This document shows positions 41,775 to 50,550 of a stretch of DNA of 52,120 nt, one piece after another. This DNA is from a bacterium (GTDB lineage: Bacteria > Patescibacteria > Dojkabacteria > JAKAPS01 > JAJZLI01). The DNA is taken from NCBI GenBank assembly GCA_021809565.1, contig JAJZKG010000004.1, positions 1-52,120 on the forward strand, given 5' to 3'. The notes beneath the pieces are model-generated. The model was not told where the DNA came from and searched no databases. It saw only the letters and a list, made by a program, of their open reading frames with translations. The translations under genes and the position numbers were made by a program. The first letter of the stretch is position 1, and each line of letters starts with the position of its first letter.

Positions 41775-42902
41775 TTAAGATACAAAATCTAAAAAATTAT
41801 CTTTATTTACGAGAGAAATAGAGCTTTCCTTGTAAGTATTCAAAAATTCAATATATTTCTTAAATTTGGCTGAACTATATTTAATTTCAAATCCTTCTAA
41901 TTTGCCATTTACATCTTCTATGTAATCTATTTCTTTTTTATCATATGTGCGCCAAAAATAATTATTTATGTGTATTCCTCTATTATTATTATATTTAATT
42001 CTTTCAGATATAATAAAATTCTCCCATAATTCTCCTGTATCTTGTCTTAAAGATAAAACATTAAAATTTTTAATAATTGCATTCCTGATTCCTAAATCAT
42101 AAAAATAAATTTTTCTTAATTTGCCTATTTCTTTTCTTAGGTTTCTACTATAAGGTTTTAATGAAAAAATTATAAAAGCCTTTTCTAATATTTGTATATA
42201 CCTTGAAACAGTATCTTTATCTATATTTAACAGATTAGCAAGCTCATTATATGATACTTCTGATCCTATTTGAAGCGCTAATGCTTGAAGCAGTTTAGTT
42301 AAAATTTCACTGTTTCTAATATTTTGAAATTGTAATATATCTTTAAATAAGTAACTTGAGGCTATTTCTTCTATTTTCATTTGTGAATCTAGACTTGATC
42401 CTGAAACAATTTCTGGATACATTCCGAATAGGAGTATGTTTTCTAAAAGGCGATTTACTTCAATATTAGTTTTTTTTTCTAACATTTCTTCTATTGATAA
42501 TGGATATAAGTGAAATTCAAATTTTCTTCCTGTTAATGGCTCACTAATACTGTTTGATAATTCAAAAGATGAAGATCCTGTAGCTATAACTTGTACTAAT
42601 GGGAAATTATCAATTATCAATTTTAGTGTTAAACCAATATTATTTACTCTTTGAGCTTCATCTATTATTAAAAATGTATTATCTCCTATTATTTTTTTTA
42701 TTTCCGTGGATGTTTTATTTTCAAGAGAATACCTTATATCTGGCTCATCTGCATTTAAATATAACGAATTTTCACTATATTTTTCTTGTATTTTTTTCAC
42801 TAAAGTTGTCTTTCCTACTTGCCTTGCTCCATATATTATAATAGCTTTCTTTTTGAATAAGTTATCTTCTATCCTATTTTGTATTAATCTCTTGTACTCC
42901 AT
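41775..42902 (-). CDS. AAA ATPase with DUF4143 domain
   Basis: This 375-residue protein has an AAA_14-type N-terminal ATPase (Walker A GARQVGKTTL near residue 25; Walker B FLIIDEAQRV; sensor VIATGSSSFEL) and a C-terminal DUF4143 with winged-helix and nuclease-like parts (GELWENFIISERIKYNN; NNYFWRTYDKKEIDYIED; EGFEIKYSS). The last part keeps the E...D...E-x-K pattern of restriction-like nucleases. These genes are common in mobile and accessory regions of bacteria and archaea; function is unclear. An operator-like palindrome lies just upstream. Confidence 0.88.
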   Translation of the reverse strand: MEYKRLIQNRIEDNLFKKKAIIIYGARQVGKTTLVKKIQEKYSENSLYLNADEPDIRYSLENKTSTEIKKIIGDNTFLIIDEAQRVNNIGLTLKLIIDNFPLVQVIATGSSSFELSNSISEPLTGRKFEFHLYPLSIEEMLEKKTNIEVNRLLENILLFGMYPEIVSGSSLDSQMKIEEIASSYLFKDILQFQNIRNSEILTKLLQALALQIGSEVSYNELANLLNIDKDTVSRYIQILEKAFIIFSLKPYSRNLRKEIGKLRKIYFYDLGIRNAIIKNFNVLSLRQDTGELWENFIISERIKYNNNRGIHINNYFWRTYDKKEIDYIEDVNGKLEGFEIKYSSAKFKKYIEFLNTYKESSISLVNKDNFLDFVS

Positions 42903-42911
42903 ACTTTATAA

Positions 42912-42933
42912 TTAGGTGTATATATACCCCTAA
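42912..42933. promoter_or_regulatory. Near-perfect 22-bp palindrome upstream of the AAA/DUF4143 gene
   Basis: TTAGGTGTATA / TATACCCCTAA forms a 22-base palindrome with one mismatched pair, ten bases before the ATG. Another half site, TATACCTAATT, follows at about 42936-42946, and a minus-strand TTGACA lies at 42955-42960. This looks like an operator, possibly autoregulatory through the DUF4143 winged helix. Confidence 0.6.
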
Positions 42934-43095
42934 TTTATACCTAATTGAGAGTATTGTCAAGTAACCGTATTTTGTATATTTATGACTCCATTTTCAATCA
43001 TGCTCCAACCTATCAAGAATTGATTTCTGGAACGCCAGATTTAGCTGATTGTATCAGTCTAAATAAGGTCTTCATACAAGGTCGTGGACAGCTAT

Positions 43096-43166
43096 CTGGG
43101 ATGCAGGGATTCGAACCCCAAACTTCAGGACCAAAACCTGGCGTGATGCCATTTCACCACATCCCA
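43096..43166 (-). tRNA. tRNA-Gln (TTG)
   Basis: A cloverleaf can be drawn: acceptor TGGGATG/CATCCCA with U1-A72 and discriminator G typical of Gln, D-arm GTGA/TCAC, anticodon loop TTTTGGT with TTG, and T-arm loop TTCGAAT. The anticodon stem has one C-A mismatch at its top. CCA is not encoded. Confidence 0.93.
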
Positions 43167-43175
43167 AAATAAATA

Positions 43176-43248
43176 AGCGGAAGACGGGGCTCAAACCCGC
43201 GACCTTATCCTTGGCAAGGATACGCTCTATCAACTGAGCTACTTCCGC
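43176..43248 (-). tRNA. tRNA-Gly (GCC)
   Basis: Acceptor GCGGAAG/CTTCCGC, D-arm GCTC/GAGC, anticodon stem TATCC/GGATA with loop TTGCCAA (GCC), T-arm GCGGG/CCCGT. Discriminator T. CCA is not encoded. Confidence 0.95.
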
Positions 43249-43264
43249 AGTAGCACAAAAAATA

Positions 43265-43337
43265 TGCCACAAGTGGGACTCGGACCCACGACACAAGGCT
43301 CTTCAGGCCTCTGCTCTACCAGCTGAGCTACCGTGGC
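43265..43337 (-). tRNA. tRNA-Phe (GAA)
   Basis: Acceptor GCCACGG/TTGTGGC (two G-U), D-arm GCTC/GAGC, anticodon loop CTGAAGA with GAA, T-arm GTGGG/CCCAC, discriminator A. CCA is not encoded. Confidence 0.95.
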
Positions 43338-43427
43338 ATAAAATCATAACAAGTATACCAAATTTTTAAATTTTTAAAAAATTACAGTGATTGATAGTTT
43401 GTATTTTTCATTAAAGGGGAAATATAT

Positions 43428-43500
43428 TGGGTGGTACAGGGATCGGACCTGTGACATCTACGGTGTAAACGTAGCGCTCTACCAGCTGAGCTAACCACCC
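43428..43500 (-). tRNA. tRNA-Val (TAC)
   Basis: Acceptor GGGTGGT/ACCACCC, D-arm GCTC/GAGC, anticodon stem CTACG/CGTAG with loop TTTACAC (TAC), T-arm ACAGG/CCTGT, discriminator A. About 90 A/T-rich bases separate it from tRNA-Phe. Confidence 0.95.
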
Positions 43501-43519
43501 AAGTTTAAAATATATACAA

Positions 43520-43608
43520 TGGGCAGAAGAGGACTTGAACCTCCATGCCACTAAATAAGGGGCACAACCACCTCAAGGTTGCGTGTCTACCGATTCCACC
43601 ATCTGCCC
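43520..43608 (-). tRNA. tRNA-Leu (GAG)
   Basis: Class II tRNA of 89 bases with a long variable arm. Acceptor GGGCAGA with TCTGCCC, anticodon stem CAACC/GGTTG with loop TTGAGGT (GAG), T-arm GGAGG/CCTCT, discriminator A. Confidence 0.94.
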
Positions 43609-43666
43609 ATATTATGTTAAAGACACGGGCATATTATATTTAAAAACAGCAAATTTTGCAACAAAT

Positions 43667-43749
43667 TTGCCAGAGAGAGGACTTGAACCTCCAAATCTTT
43701 CGATACAGCGTTCTGAACACTGCGTGTATACCAATTTCACCACTCTGGC
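43667..43749 (-). tRNA. tRNA-Leu (CAG)
   Basis: Class II tRNA of 83 bases. Acceptor GCCAGAG with CTCTGGC, anticodon stem CAGTG/CGCTG with loop TTCAGAA (CAG), T-arm GGAGG/CCTCT, discriminator A. It begins one base after the stop codon of the peptide-binding-protein gene upstream. Confidence 0.94.
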
Positions 43750-43750
43750 A

Positions 43751-45319
43751 CTATATTTTCCAATCCTCCACAGACTGATATCTTTGGTGAGGATATGCAA
43801 TACTGTTGAAGTTTAATCCTGTTATCTCTTTATTTGATAGATATATAAAGTTTCTACTATAAAGGAATACTGCGGGAGCTAGAGATAGAAGGTTTTGCTG
43901 AAATAGTTGGTAAGCCAATTTTCTTGTTTTTCTATTTATAGAATTTATACCAATCAACAAAAACCTATCTATAGTTGATGATGAAAGATGAGATATATTT
44001 TTATAACTTTTTGAATACCATAGACTAAAGTTATTAGGATCTACACTTCCTGTTATATTGGTTAATACTGCATCATATTTTCCACTCTTTATAATTTTAT
44101 TAATACTATCTTTACTTTCTTTCACAAATTCTATGTTAATACCTATATTACTCCATGCATTTTTAAGGTAGGTTATGATAGAGTTAGGAACATTATCATA
44201 ATATACTATAAGGTTATTTTGGCTCAGACTTGTAGAACTTGTTTGAAGATAGTGTTGAGCAAGTATAGGGTTATAATGAAAATGTAGAATTGATTTTGAG
44301 TTATAGTAAGCCCATGAAGTTTTAGATATAGGTCCATATACTGGAACTGCATTAGTGTGAAGGTATTTTTTTACAATAGTATTTCTTGATATAGAATATT
44401 CCATAGCGTATCTAAAATTTGTATTTGTTAAATTTTCAAGATTAAAGAATAGCGCCGTGTATGAATAAGGCATCTGAGACTGATATATATTAATATTTGA
44501 AGATATCTGATTTTTACTGATATATTGTACATATGCACCATCTATTTGATCATATTTTAGTGATTTTAAAATACCACTCTCATTTTTAAATATTTCTATT
44601 TTGAAATATTGAAAATGAGGTTTTCCCAAAAAATAATCATCAAATCTTTTAAAGTTTATTTCATCTTTTGTTATTGATGTAAGAATATATGGACCTGTCC
44701 CTATGATATTTGATGTATGAGCAAGATAATTTGCTCCATATGGAACAATGTTAAACCCTATATCTTCAAAAAATGTTACATCTATTTGTTGAAGTACAAA
44801 TTCAACACTGAACTTTGAAAGCTTCCTAACTTCTATATTAGATAACATTGATGACGGAAAATTTGTTTTTTGAAAATTAAAGGAATATATAACATCTGAA
44901 GCTGTAAGTTTCTTTCCATTTTGAAATAAAATATTGTGTTTTAGATATACAATATATTTTGTACCTTTATTCTCTTTTTTATATGATTGTGCAAGTACTC
45001 CTTTTACATTCCCATTTGATTGCACTTCAAATAGTTTATTAAAAACTAGTTGGTTTATATCATTCTCAACCGTCATATTGGATCCACCATATGGGTTATA
45101 TGAAATTGTAGTTGCAATGATACCTTCAGTATAGGTATTTGAGTTTAGAAGACCAAGATTGAAGAAGTTATTTTGATATAGGATAAATGTAAGAATTATT
45201 GCTAATATTATATATAAAACTATGTATGATTTTGGAGAGTATTTTCTAAAAAATAAGTGTATGGTATAGGGATAATCCCATAGGCCTTCTCTAAACTTGA
45301 GAAAAAGTGATTTAAACAT
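43751..45319 (-). CDS. ABC transporter substrate-binding protein family 5 (OppA/DppA-like), membrane-anchored
   Basis: About 522 residues. After a basic N-terminal cytosolic segment there is one membrane helix (SYIVLYIILAIILTFILYQ), then an outside SBP_bac_5 domain: LVFNKLFEVQSNGNVKGVLAQSY, YIVYLKHNILFQNGKKLTASDVIYSF (both split by family motif) and GTGPYILTS. Family members bind oligopeptides for an ABC importer. No permease or ATPase gene is nearby, so its partner is elsewhere or it acts in sensing. The start is ATG 45319 (MFKSLF), which leaves ten bases to secG; the longer frame would overlap secG. Confidence 0.85.
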   Translation of the reverse strand: MFKSLFLKFREGLWDYPYTIHLFFRKYSPKSYIVLYIILAIILTFILYQNNFFNLGLLNSNTYTEGIIATTISYNPYGGSNMTVENDINQLVFNKLFEVQSNGNVKGVLAQSYKKENKGTKYIVYLKHNILFQNGKKLTASDVIYSFNFQKTNFPSSMLSNIEVRKLSKFSVEFVLQQIDVTFFEDIGFNIVPYGANYLAHTSNIIGTGPYILTSITKDEINFKRFDDYFLGKPHFQYFKIEIFKNESGILKSLKYDQIDGAYVQYISKNQISSNINIYQSQMPYSYTALFFNLENLTNTNFRYAMEYSISRNTIVKKYLHTNAVPVYGPISKTSWAYYNSKSILHFHYNPILAQHYLQTSSTSLSQNNLIVYYDNVPNSIITYLKNAWSNIGINIEFVKESKDSINKIIKSGKYDAVLTNITGSVDPNNFSLWYSKSYKNISHLSSSTIDRFLLIGINSINRKTRKLAYQLFQQNLLSLAPAVFLYSRNFIYLSNKEITGLNFNSIAYPHQRYQSVEDWKI

Positions 45320-45329
45320 AGTAATATGA

Positions 45330-45566
45330 TTAACCGTGTTTTGCCACAACTAAAGATAGAATAGTACTTGTTACAAACAATACACCAAGAATAATAGTGG
45401 CATACAGTAAGAGTTTATCAAGACCTCTTCTTGATCTATATGATTCTCCGCCTTGAGATCCACCAAAAGCTACAGATAACCCTGCACCTCTGTTTTGTAG
45501 TATAATAACTATAATAAGAAGTGAAGCTAGTACTATTTGTAATATATCAAGTTGATTAGAATTCAT
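45330..45566 (-). CDS. secG: Protein translocase subunit SecG
   Basis: This 78-residue SecG has two membrane helices: LDILQIVLASLLIIVIILQN, then the conserved loop NRGAGLSVAFGGSQGGESYRSRRGLDKLL (split NRGAGLSVAFGG / SYRSRRGLDK), and LYATIILGVLFVTSTILSLV. It assists SecYEG-mediated protein export, which the many signal-peptide proteins in this window would need. Its start is 21 bases from that of the divergent transglutaminase-like gene. Confidence 0.93.
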   Translation of the reverse strand: MNSNQLDILQIVLASLLIIVIILQNRGAGLSVAFGGSQGGESYRSRRGLDKLLLYATIILGVLFVTSTILSLVVAKHG

Positions 45567-45587
45567 ATATAAGATAATATCAATAAT
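45567..45587. promoter_or_regulatory. Bidirectional leaderless promoter with a shared -10
   Basis: Between the divergent starts lie 21 bases. TAATAT (45575-45580) is seven bases from the plus ATG, and TATTAT (minus strand, forward 45574-45579) is seven bases from the minus ATG. The two -10 boxes are the same base pairs read on opposite strands. Confidence 0.75.
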
Positions 45588-47522
45588 ATGAGCAAAATAA
45601 AAATTGCTACCACAATAGCTCTTTTGGCTATTTCCGTATTAACATTCTTTCATAGTGTTAATATGGTACATGCACAAACATCTCCGTTTAGTGTTAATTA
45701 TAACATTTTATACAATATATCAAAAGCTGGTACTGCAACAGTATCATATGATATCAAACTTGTAAACTTAACACCTACTACTTATGCCTCATCATATTCT
45801 ATTGCTCTAACATCGACTGATGCTTCTAATATCTCCGTAGTATCATCATCTGGAGGAAATTTACCATTCACTGTAACTAAAGGATCAAATTCAACTTCAA
45901 TTTTAACTAAATTCCCAAATTCAGTATATGGTTATGGTACATATCAGGAATGGACTATTAACTTTACTACTAATCAAATATCTAAAATGCAGGGAAATTT
46001 GATGAACATTATGATTCCAGGTTTTCAGCAAAAAAGTCTTATATCTCAAGTAAATACAGAAATTGAGGTACCTTCATCTTTGGGCTCTATAAATTTTGCA
46101 TCTCCACAGTTTCCTAAAATTGGCACTAGTGGTAGTAATACAACATACACATATGATTCCCAACAATCCTATTCATCCAGAGGTATTTTGTTAATACTTG
46201 GCAATTATCAAATTTATAAGTTTAAATTTCATTATAAGCTACAGAATCCAAATTTTTTCTCAAAACAATCATATAAGATAGTTGTACCTGCGGACTATAA
46301 GACACAGTCTGTTATATTTTCAAAGATTTCTCCACAACCAACAAAGACATATATAGATTCTGATGGTAACTATATAGTGGAATATGTATTACCCCCAAGG
46401 GCAAGTTTTACAACTACAATTCAAGGAGAAGCTAAGGTATTTTCAACATATAATTTTTTTAAAAATGCTTTATCTCCAAAAAAGTACTTATCTAAAAGTG
46501 ACATAAAGATATATACCTCTAGTCAACCTTACTGGCAAACCACAAATACATATATAAAAAACTTAGCAGCAAGTATAGTAAAGGGTGATACAACTACACT
46601 ACAAAAAGCTCAATCAATAGAAAATTATGTTGCAGGAAAACTTGTATATAATCAGAAAGCAATTTTTGATCCTCAAAGAAAAAGGCTTGGAGCAATAGTT
46701 GCACTAGAAGAGCCTAATAACGCCATATGTCAAGAGTATGTAGATGTTTTCATAGCTCTTGCAAGAGCAGATGGAATTCCTGCACGTATGATAGCAGGAT
46801 ATGGAGATCCTCCAGATATCAATGTAAATCCTCTTCCACCAGATATTCTGCATGCTTGGGTACAATTCTATACCCCATCTTTCGGTTGGGTAACTGCAGA
46901 TCCAACATGGCAATCTACATCAGGAGGATTTAACTTCTTTGGAAATATTGGATCTGACCATTTAATCCTTGCACGATATGGTCATAGTTCTGTAAATCCT
47001 CCACTAATACTATCATTTGTCAGAGAGAAAAACCCTCAAAACAATATCAATATAGAAGCTGTAAATGCTCCATTCGTAGTACACCCAAATTTTAGTCTTA
47101 CAGTTTTAAATGAAAATAGTCTAATTTCAGGATTTAAAAATGTCCTTGAGATTAACATCAAAAATACAGGGAATCAAGTTTTACGCGGACATGATATTAC
47201 AGTATCATCTAACCAGGGTGTAACAATAGGGAAAATTAATATTTCCAACAATGCTATTTTTCCAGGATCCTCAGAGATTATAAAAATACCTATAAAGACG
47301 GCTAACTATTTCTCTAGTGGAACAAAAGAAATCAATATAAATGCAACATTCTATACATACCATAAGAAAACTGTAAATGAAAAAATAAATTCTCTTTTAA
47401 CATTTAGTCCGTTATTTGTATCAGGAATAGTCCCTTGGATTTTGATTATCATAATATTCATCCTATCTATAATATTTGTAGACCTACTTTTTAGGTTCAA
47501 AAACACTAAAAACAAGAGTTAA
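45588..47522 (+). CDS. Exported transglutaminase-like (papain-fold) protein, C-terminally anchored
   Basis: This 644-residue protein has a signal peptide (cleavage near VHAQ at residue 29), an N-terminal beta-rich domain (about 35-290), a transglutaminase-like domain with the triad Cys381 (AICQEY), His422 (LHAWVQF) and Asp438 (TADPTWQ), an Ig-like domain with ENSLISGFKNVLEINIKNTG, and one C-terminal membrane helix (about 615-637) with a basic tail. The active site therefore faces outside. Such proteins crosslink or cleave peptides, often in cell-surface maturation. Confidence 0.87.
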   Translation: MSKIKIATTIALLAISVLTFFHSVNMVHAQTSPFSVNYNILYNISKAGTATVSYDIKLVNLTPTTYASSYSIALTSTDASNISVVSSSGGNLPFTVTKGSNSTSILTKFPNSVYGYGTYQEWTINFTTNQISKMQGNLMNIMIPGFQQKSLISQVNTEIEVPSSLGSINFASPQFPKIGTSGSNTTYTYDSQQSYSSRGILLILGNYQIYKFKFHYKLQNPNFFSKQSYKIVVPADYKTQSVIFSKISPQPTKTYIDSDGNYIVEYVLPPRASFTTTIQGEAKVFSTYNFFKNALSPKKYLSKSDIKIYTSSQPYWQTTNTYIKNLAASIVKGDTTTLQKAQSIENYVAGKLVYNQKAIFDPQRKRLGAIVALEEPNNAICQEYVDVFIALARADGIPARMIAGYGDPPDINVNPLPPDILHAWVQFYTPSFGWVTADPTWQSTSGGFNFFGNIGSDHLILARYGHSSVNPPLILSFVREKNPQNNINIEAVNAPFVVHPNFSLTVLNENSLISGFKNVLEINIKNTGNQVLRGHDITVSSNQGVTIGKINISNNAIFPGSSEIIKIPIKTANYFSSGTKEININATFYTYHKKTVNEKINSLLTFSPLFVSGIVPWILIIIIFILSIIFVDLLFRFKNTKNKS

Positions 47523-47623
47523 ACCACATAAAAAGGCTTAATCCTCTACTTTTTTACATGTTTTAGCAATTATATAGGGTAACTTGACAAAAATCATCCG
47601 TATCTCTAGAATGTATATATCCT

Positions 47624-50524
47624 ATGAACAACAATTTAAAGGTTATATATCAATTTAATGAGGTTAATGGAAGAGATTATATGAAGCTTGGTGATAAATC
47701 CATGAGCGTTGGATCTATATATAATCTATCTATTCCAACTCCTCCAGGTTTCATTATTTCAGCTGATACATATAACTTTTTCGTAGATATAACCAATTTA
47801 AAAGAACAGATAAAAGATTTACTAGAAAAAACTGATTTTGATGATGAAAATTCTGTACAAGAGGTCTCATCGCGTATTGAAGATAGTATAATGAAGTCTG
47901 AAATTCCTCCCTCATGTGAAAGAGAAATTGCTAGGGCTTATTCAAAACTGTCAGGGTTTTCTGATAGTACAGTTTCAGTCAGATCTTCATATATTTTTGG
48001 AGAAAATGTAGAAATTCCAGACAATATAATTCAGACTACATTTATTAATATAAAAGGTTTAGCAGAGCTAACTTTGGCAGTAAAAGCTTGTTGGGCAAGT
48101 CTGTTTGAACCTGAAGTTTTAAAATACAGGAAAGAAAATAAAGTTGATGTTGTAAAAACAAGTACCTCAGTTCTAATACAAAAGATGGTTCAGGTAGAAG
48201 CTTCAGGATTAATGTTCACAGTATCCCCTATTGATAGAGATCTACATACAATTTCTATACAATCAATACTTGGTACCTTGGATGGAATCAAATCTGGAGA
48301 GATTACTCCTGACAACTATCATATAGATAAAAAAACTTTGAAATTTAGGGAAAAAGAAATTTCAAAACAGGAATATATGTTTGTAAAGAACCATAAGTCA
48401 AAAAGTAACGCTGATGAGAGTATGAAAGTTAAGATTGCATCAAAGTGGCAAGAGAATCAAAAGATAGATAATAAAAATATAATAACATTAGCAAGATACG
48501 GATTGTTATTAGAAGATATGTACAAAAGACCTCAAGCTGTAGAGTGGTCTATGGAAAAGGGTAAACTGTGGGTATTGAAATCTCTAAATATGTCTAGTTT
48601 TGATGAAGATGACCTCTTGAATATGGATGATAGTACAGATATAAAAGAAGATAAAAAAGTTGAAGAGGTAACAGATAAAAAAGAGGAAGAAAATAACAGA
48701 GAGGAAAAAGAAGAAAGTAAAATAAAAAAAGAGGAAGATATAGTGGAACCTCAAGAGGTAGGACCTCAAGAGGCGGCACCTCAAGAGGTAGCACCTCAAG
48801 ATGACAATCCACCTGAAAGTGTAACTGCAGCAATAAGATATGACACTAATCTTCTTCTAACAGGATCTCCTGCTTATCCTGGTATTGTATATGGACAAGT
48901 GAAAGTACTTAAAGATCTTAGTGAGCAAGATATAGTTGAGAATGGAGATATTATTGTTTGTGAGAATATAAATGATGATTGGAGAGAAGTATTAAGAAAA
49001 GTTAATGGTCTTATTATAGATAAAGGTGGTGTTGACTCTAAAGCAGTACAGATCGCAAAAGAAATGGATATTCCATGCATAGTAGGTGCAGAGCTAGGAA
49101 CCAAAGTACTTGTCAGTGGAGAGAAGATATTTTTTGATGGATCTGTAGGAAGAATATATAAAGACAATAGCGTAGGCTCAACTAATAAATCTGATATAAA
49201 TGATGGTACGACAGAAGATATTAAAAAAGAAAGTGAAGTACCTTCAGAAACACCACAAGAAGATGTGATTCCACAAGAAGTAACAAATGAAAAAGTTGAT
49301 AGTGCAGAAGATACAAAAACAACAGAACCAACTCAAGAAGCAGTCATAGAACCAGTTCCAGAACCAGTCATAGAACCAATACCAGAACCAGTTCCAGAAC
49401 CAGTTCCAAATACTAACGATGAGCAAGCTCCTGAAACTGCCCCGGAGCTTGAACATGAGGAAATTACTCAAGAATCCACTCAGGAAGTAGTTACTGATGA
49501 ACCTAGTATAGAACCAGAGGTTTCTGCATCACCTACTGGGGAGTCTGCAATTCTTGAGTCTGAGGGTCAAGAAACTAATACAGCTAAAGATAATGATGAT
49601 AATAAAAAACCAAAAAATGAAAAAAGTATTTTAACTGCAACCAAAGTATATACAACAATATTCGATAGTAAATTATCGAAGGAAATTCCAAAAACAAACC
49701 TAGATGGAGTTGTAGTTTATGCAGATGATTTAATTCTTGATTTAAAGGTACACCCTAAGCAGATTCTATCTATCCAAAAGAACAAAGAATATATTGAAAA
49801 CATGTCAAAAAAGGTTATAGAAATATGTGATAATGTTACTAATACAAGAAATGTTATCTACACTCTATCTAATTTTACCTCTAATGAATTTTTACAACTA
49901 GAAGGAGGTGTTCAATTTGAAATACAAGAGGAAAATCCTTTAATAGGATATAGAGGGACATTAAGAAATATAAAAGAGATAGAAGTTTTAAATATGGAAC
50001 TAGAAATTATAAAGAACGTAAGGAATAAACATGGTTATAAAAATTTGTGGGTAATGGTTCCGTATGTAAGGACTCCGGAAGAATTGGTTGAGATGAAAAA
50101 AATCATATCATCACAAAATTTGAAACGTTCATCAACATTCAAGATATTTATTGATTTACAGGTACCTTCCAATATTATTGCAATAGATGATCTTCTTGAT
50201 ATAGGAGTTGATGGGATTAACATAAACCTGGATGAATTATCCCAAATGGTATTAGGAATAGACTACAAAAACCCTAAAATACAGAAGGAAGTAATATCAA
50301 CTAATAGTATAATGAGAAAAGCTATAGAATCAATTTTAAAAAGTTCAAATGAGCATAAAATATTAAACTCTATATCAGGGAGAAATATATCTGATGACCA
50401 AGAATTCTTAGAATTTCTTATTAAGCATGGAATGAATATTATAAATTCAGAAACTGATAAGATATATAGTGTAAAAGAAAAGATAGCACAAATAGAAAGA
50501 GAACATATACTAAGAAAAACGTAG
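47624..50524 (+). CDS. PEP synthase-like protein with lost catalytic residues and acidic linkers
   Basis: This 966-residue protein has the three domains of PEP synthase. N-terminal PPDK_N-like ATP-grasp (about 10-320; VGSIYNLSIPTPPGFIIS, TVSVRSSY, VLIQKMVQVEASGLMFTVSP). Acidic Glu/Lys linker. Phospho-carrier domain (about 414-515), where GG-x-x-SHAA reads GGVDSKA, so the phosphorylated His is Lys473. A long Pro/Glu linker with repeated PEPV units. C-terminal TIM barrel (about 670-960; ENPLIGYRG with Arg777, PSNIIAIDD, GININLDELSQMVLG), where the catalytic GxCGQ reads SISGRN (Cys to Ser). It should not make PEP; a regulatory or scaffold role is inferred. Confidence 0.82.
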   Translation: MNNNLKVIYQFNEVNGRDYMKLGDKSMSVGSIYNLSIPTPPGFIISADTYNFFVDITNLKEQIKDLLEKTDFDDENSVQEVSSRIEDSIMKSEIPPSCEREIARAYSKLSGFSDSTVSVRSSYIFGENVEIPDNIIQTTFINIKGLAELTLAVKACWASLFEPEVLKYRKENKVDVVKTSTSVLIQKMVQVEASGLMFTVSPIDRDLHTISIQSILGTLDGIKSGEITPDNYHIDKKTLKFREKEISKQEYMFVKNHKSKSNADESMKVKIASKWQENQKIDNKNIITLARYGLLLEDMYKRPQAVEWSMEKGKLWVLKSLNMSSFDEDDLLNMDDSTDIKEDKKVEEVTDKKEEENNREEKEESKIKKEEDIVEPQEVGPQEAAPQEVAPQDDNPPESVTAAIRYDTNLLLTGSPAYPGIVYGQVKVLKDLSEQDIVENGDIIVCENINDDWREVLRKVNGLIIDKGGVDSKAVQIAKEMDIPCIVGAELGTKVLVSGEKIFFDGSVGRIYKDNSVGSTNKSDINDGTTEDIKKESEVPSETPQEDVIPQEVTNEKVDSAEDTKTTEPTQEAVIEPVPEPVIEPIPEPVPEPVPNTNDEQAPETAPELEHEEITQESTQEVVTDEPSIEPEVSASPTGESAILESEGQETNTAKDNDDNKKPKNEKSILTATKVYTTIFDSKLSKEIPKTNLDGVVVYADDLILDLKVHPKQILSIQKNKEYIENMSKKVIEICDNVTNTRNVIYTLSNFTSNEFLQLEGGVQFEIQEENPLIGYRGTLRNIKEIEVLNMELEIIKNVRNKHGYKNLWVMVPYVRTPEELVEMKKIISSQNLKRSSTFKIFIDLQVPSNIIAIDDLLDIGVDGININLDELSQMVLGIDYKNPKIQKEVISTNSIMRKAIESILKSSNEHKILNSISGRNISDDQEFLEFLIKHGMNIINSETDKIYSVKEKIAQIEREHILRKT

Positions 50525-50550
50525 AAGTAATCTTATTAGAAAGTAAAATT

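Noticed and set aside
43079..43090. TCGTGGAC next to tRNA-Gln as a fifth copy of the dispersed repeat
   Set aside because: Only eight bases match and the flanks differ.
42945..43172. Plus-strand open frame reading YDSIFNHAPTYQELISG...
   Set aside because: It begins at a TTG within a control region and runs through tRNA-Gln; although part looks protein-like, no start or domain supports it.
48584..48833. Minus-strand frames inside the PEP-synthase-like gene (Leu/Phe-rich)
   Set aside because: They are mirror images of the acidic linker repeats of the real gene.
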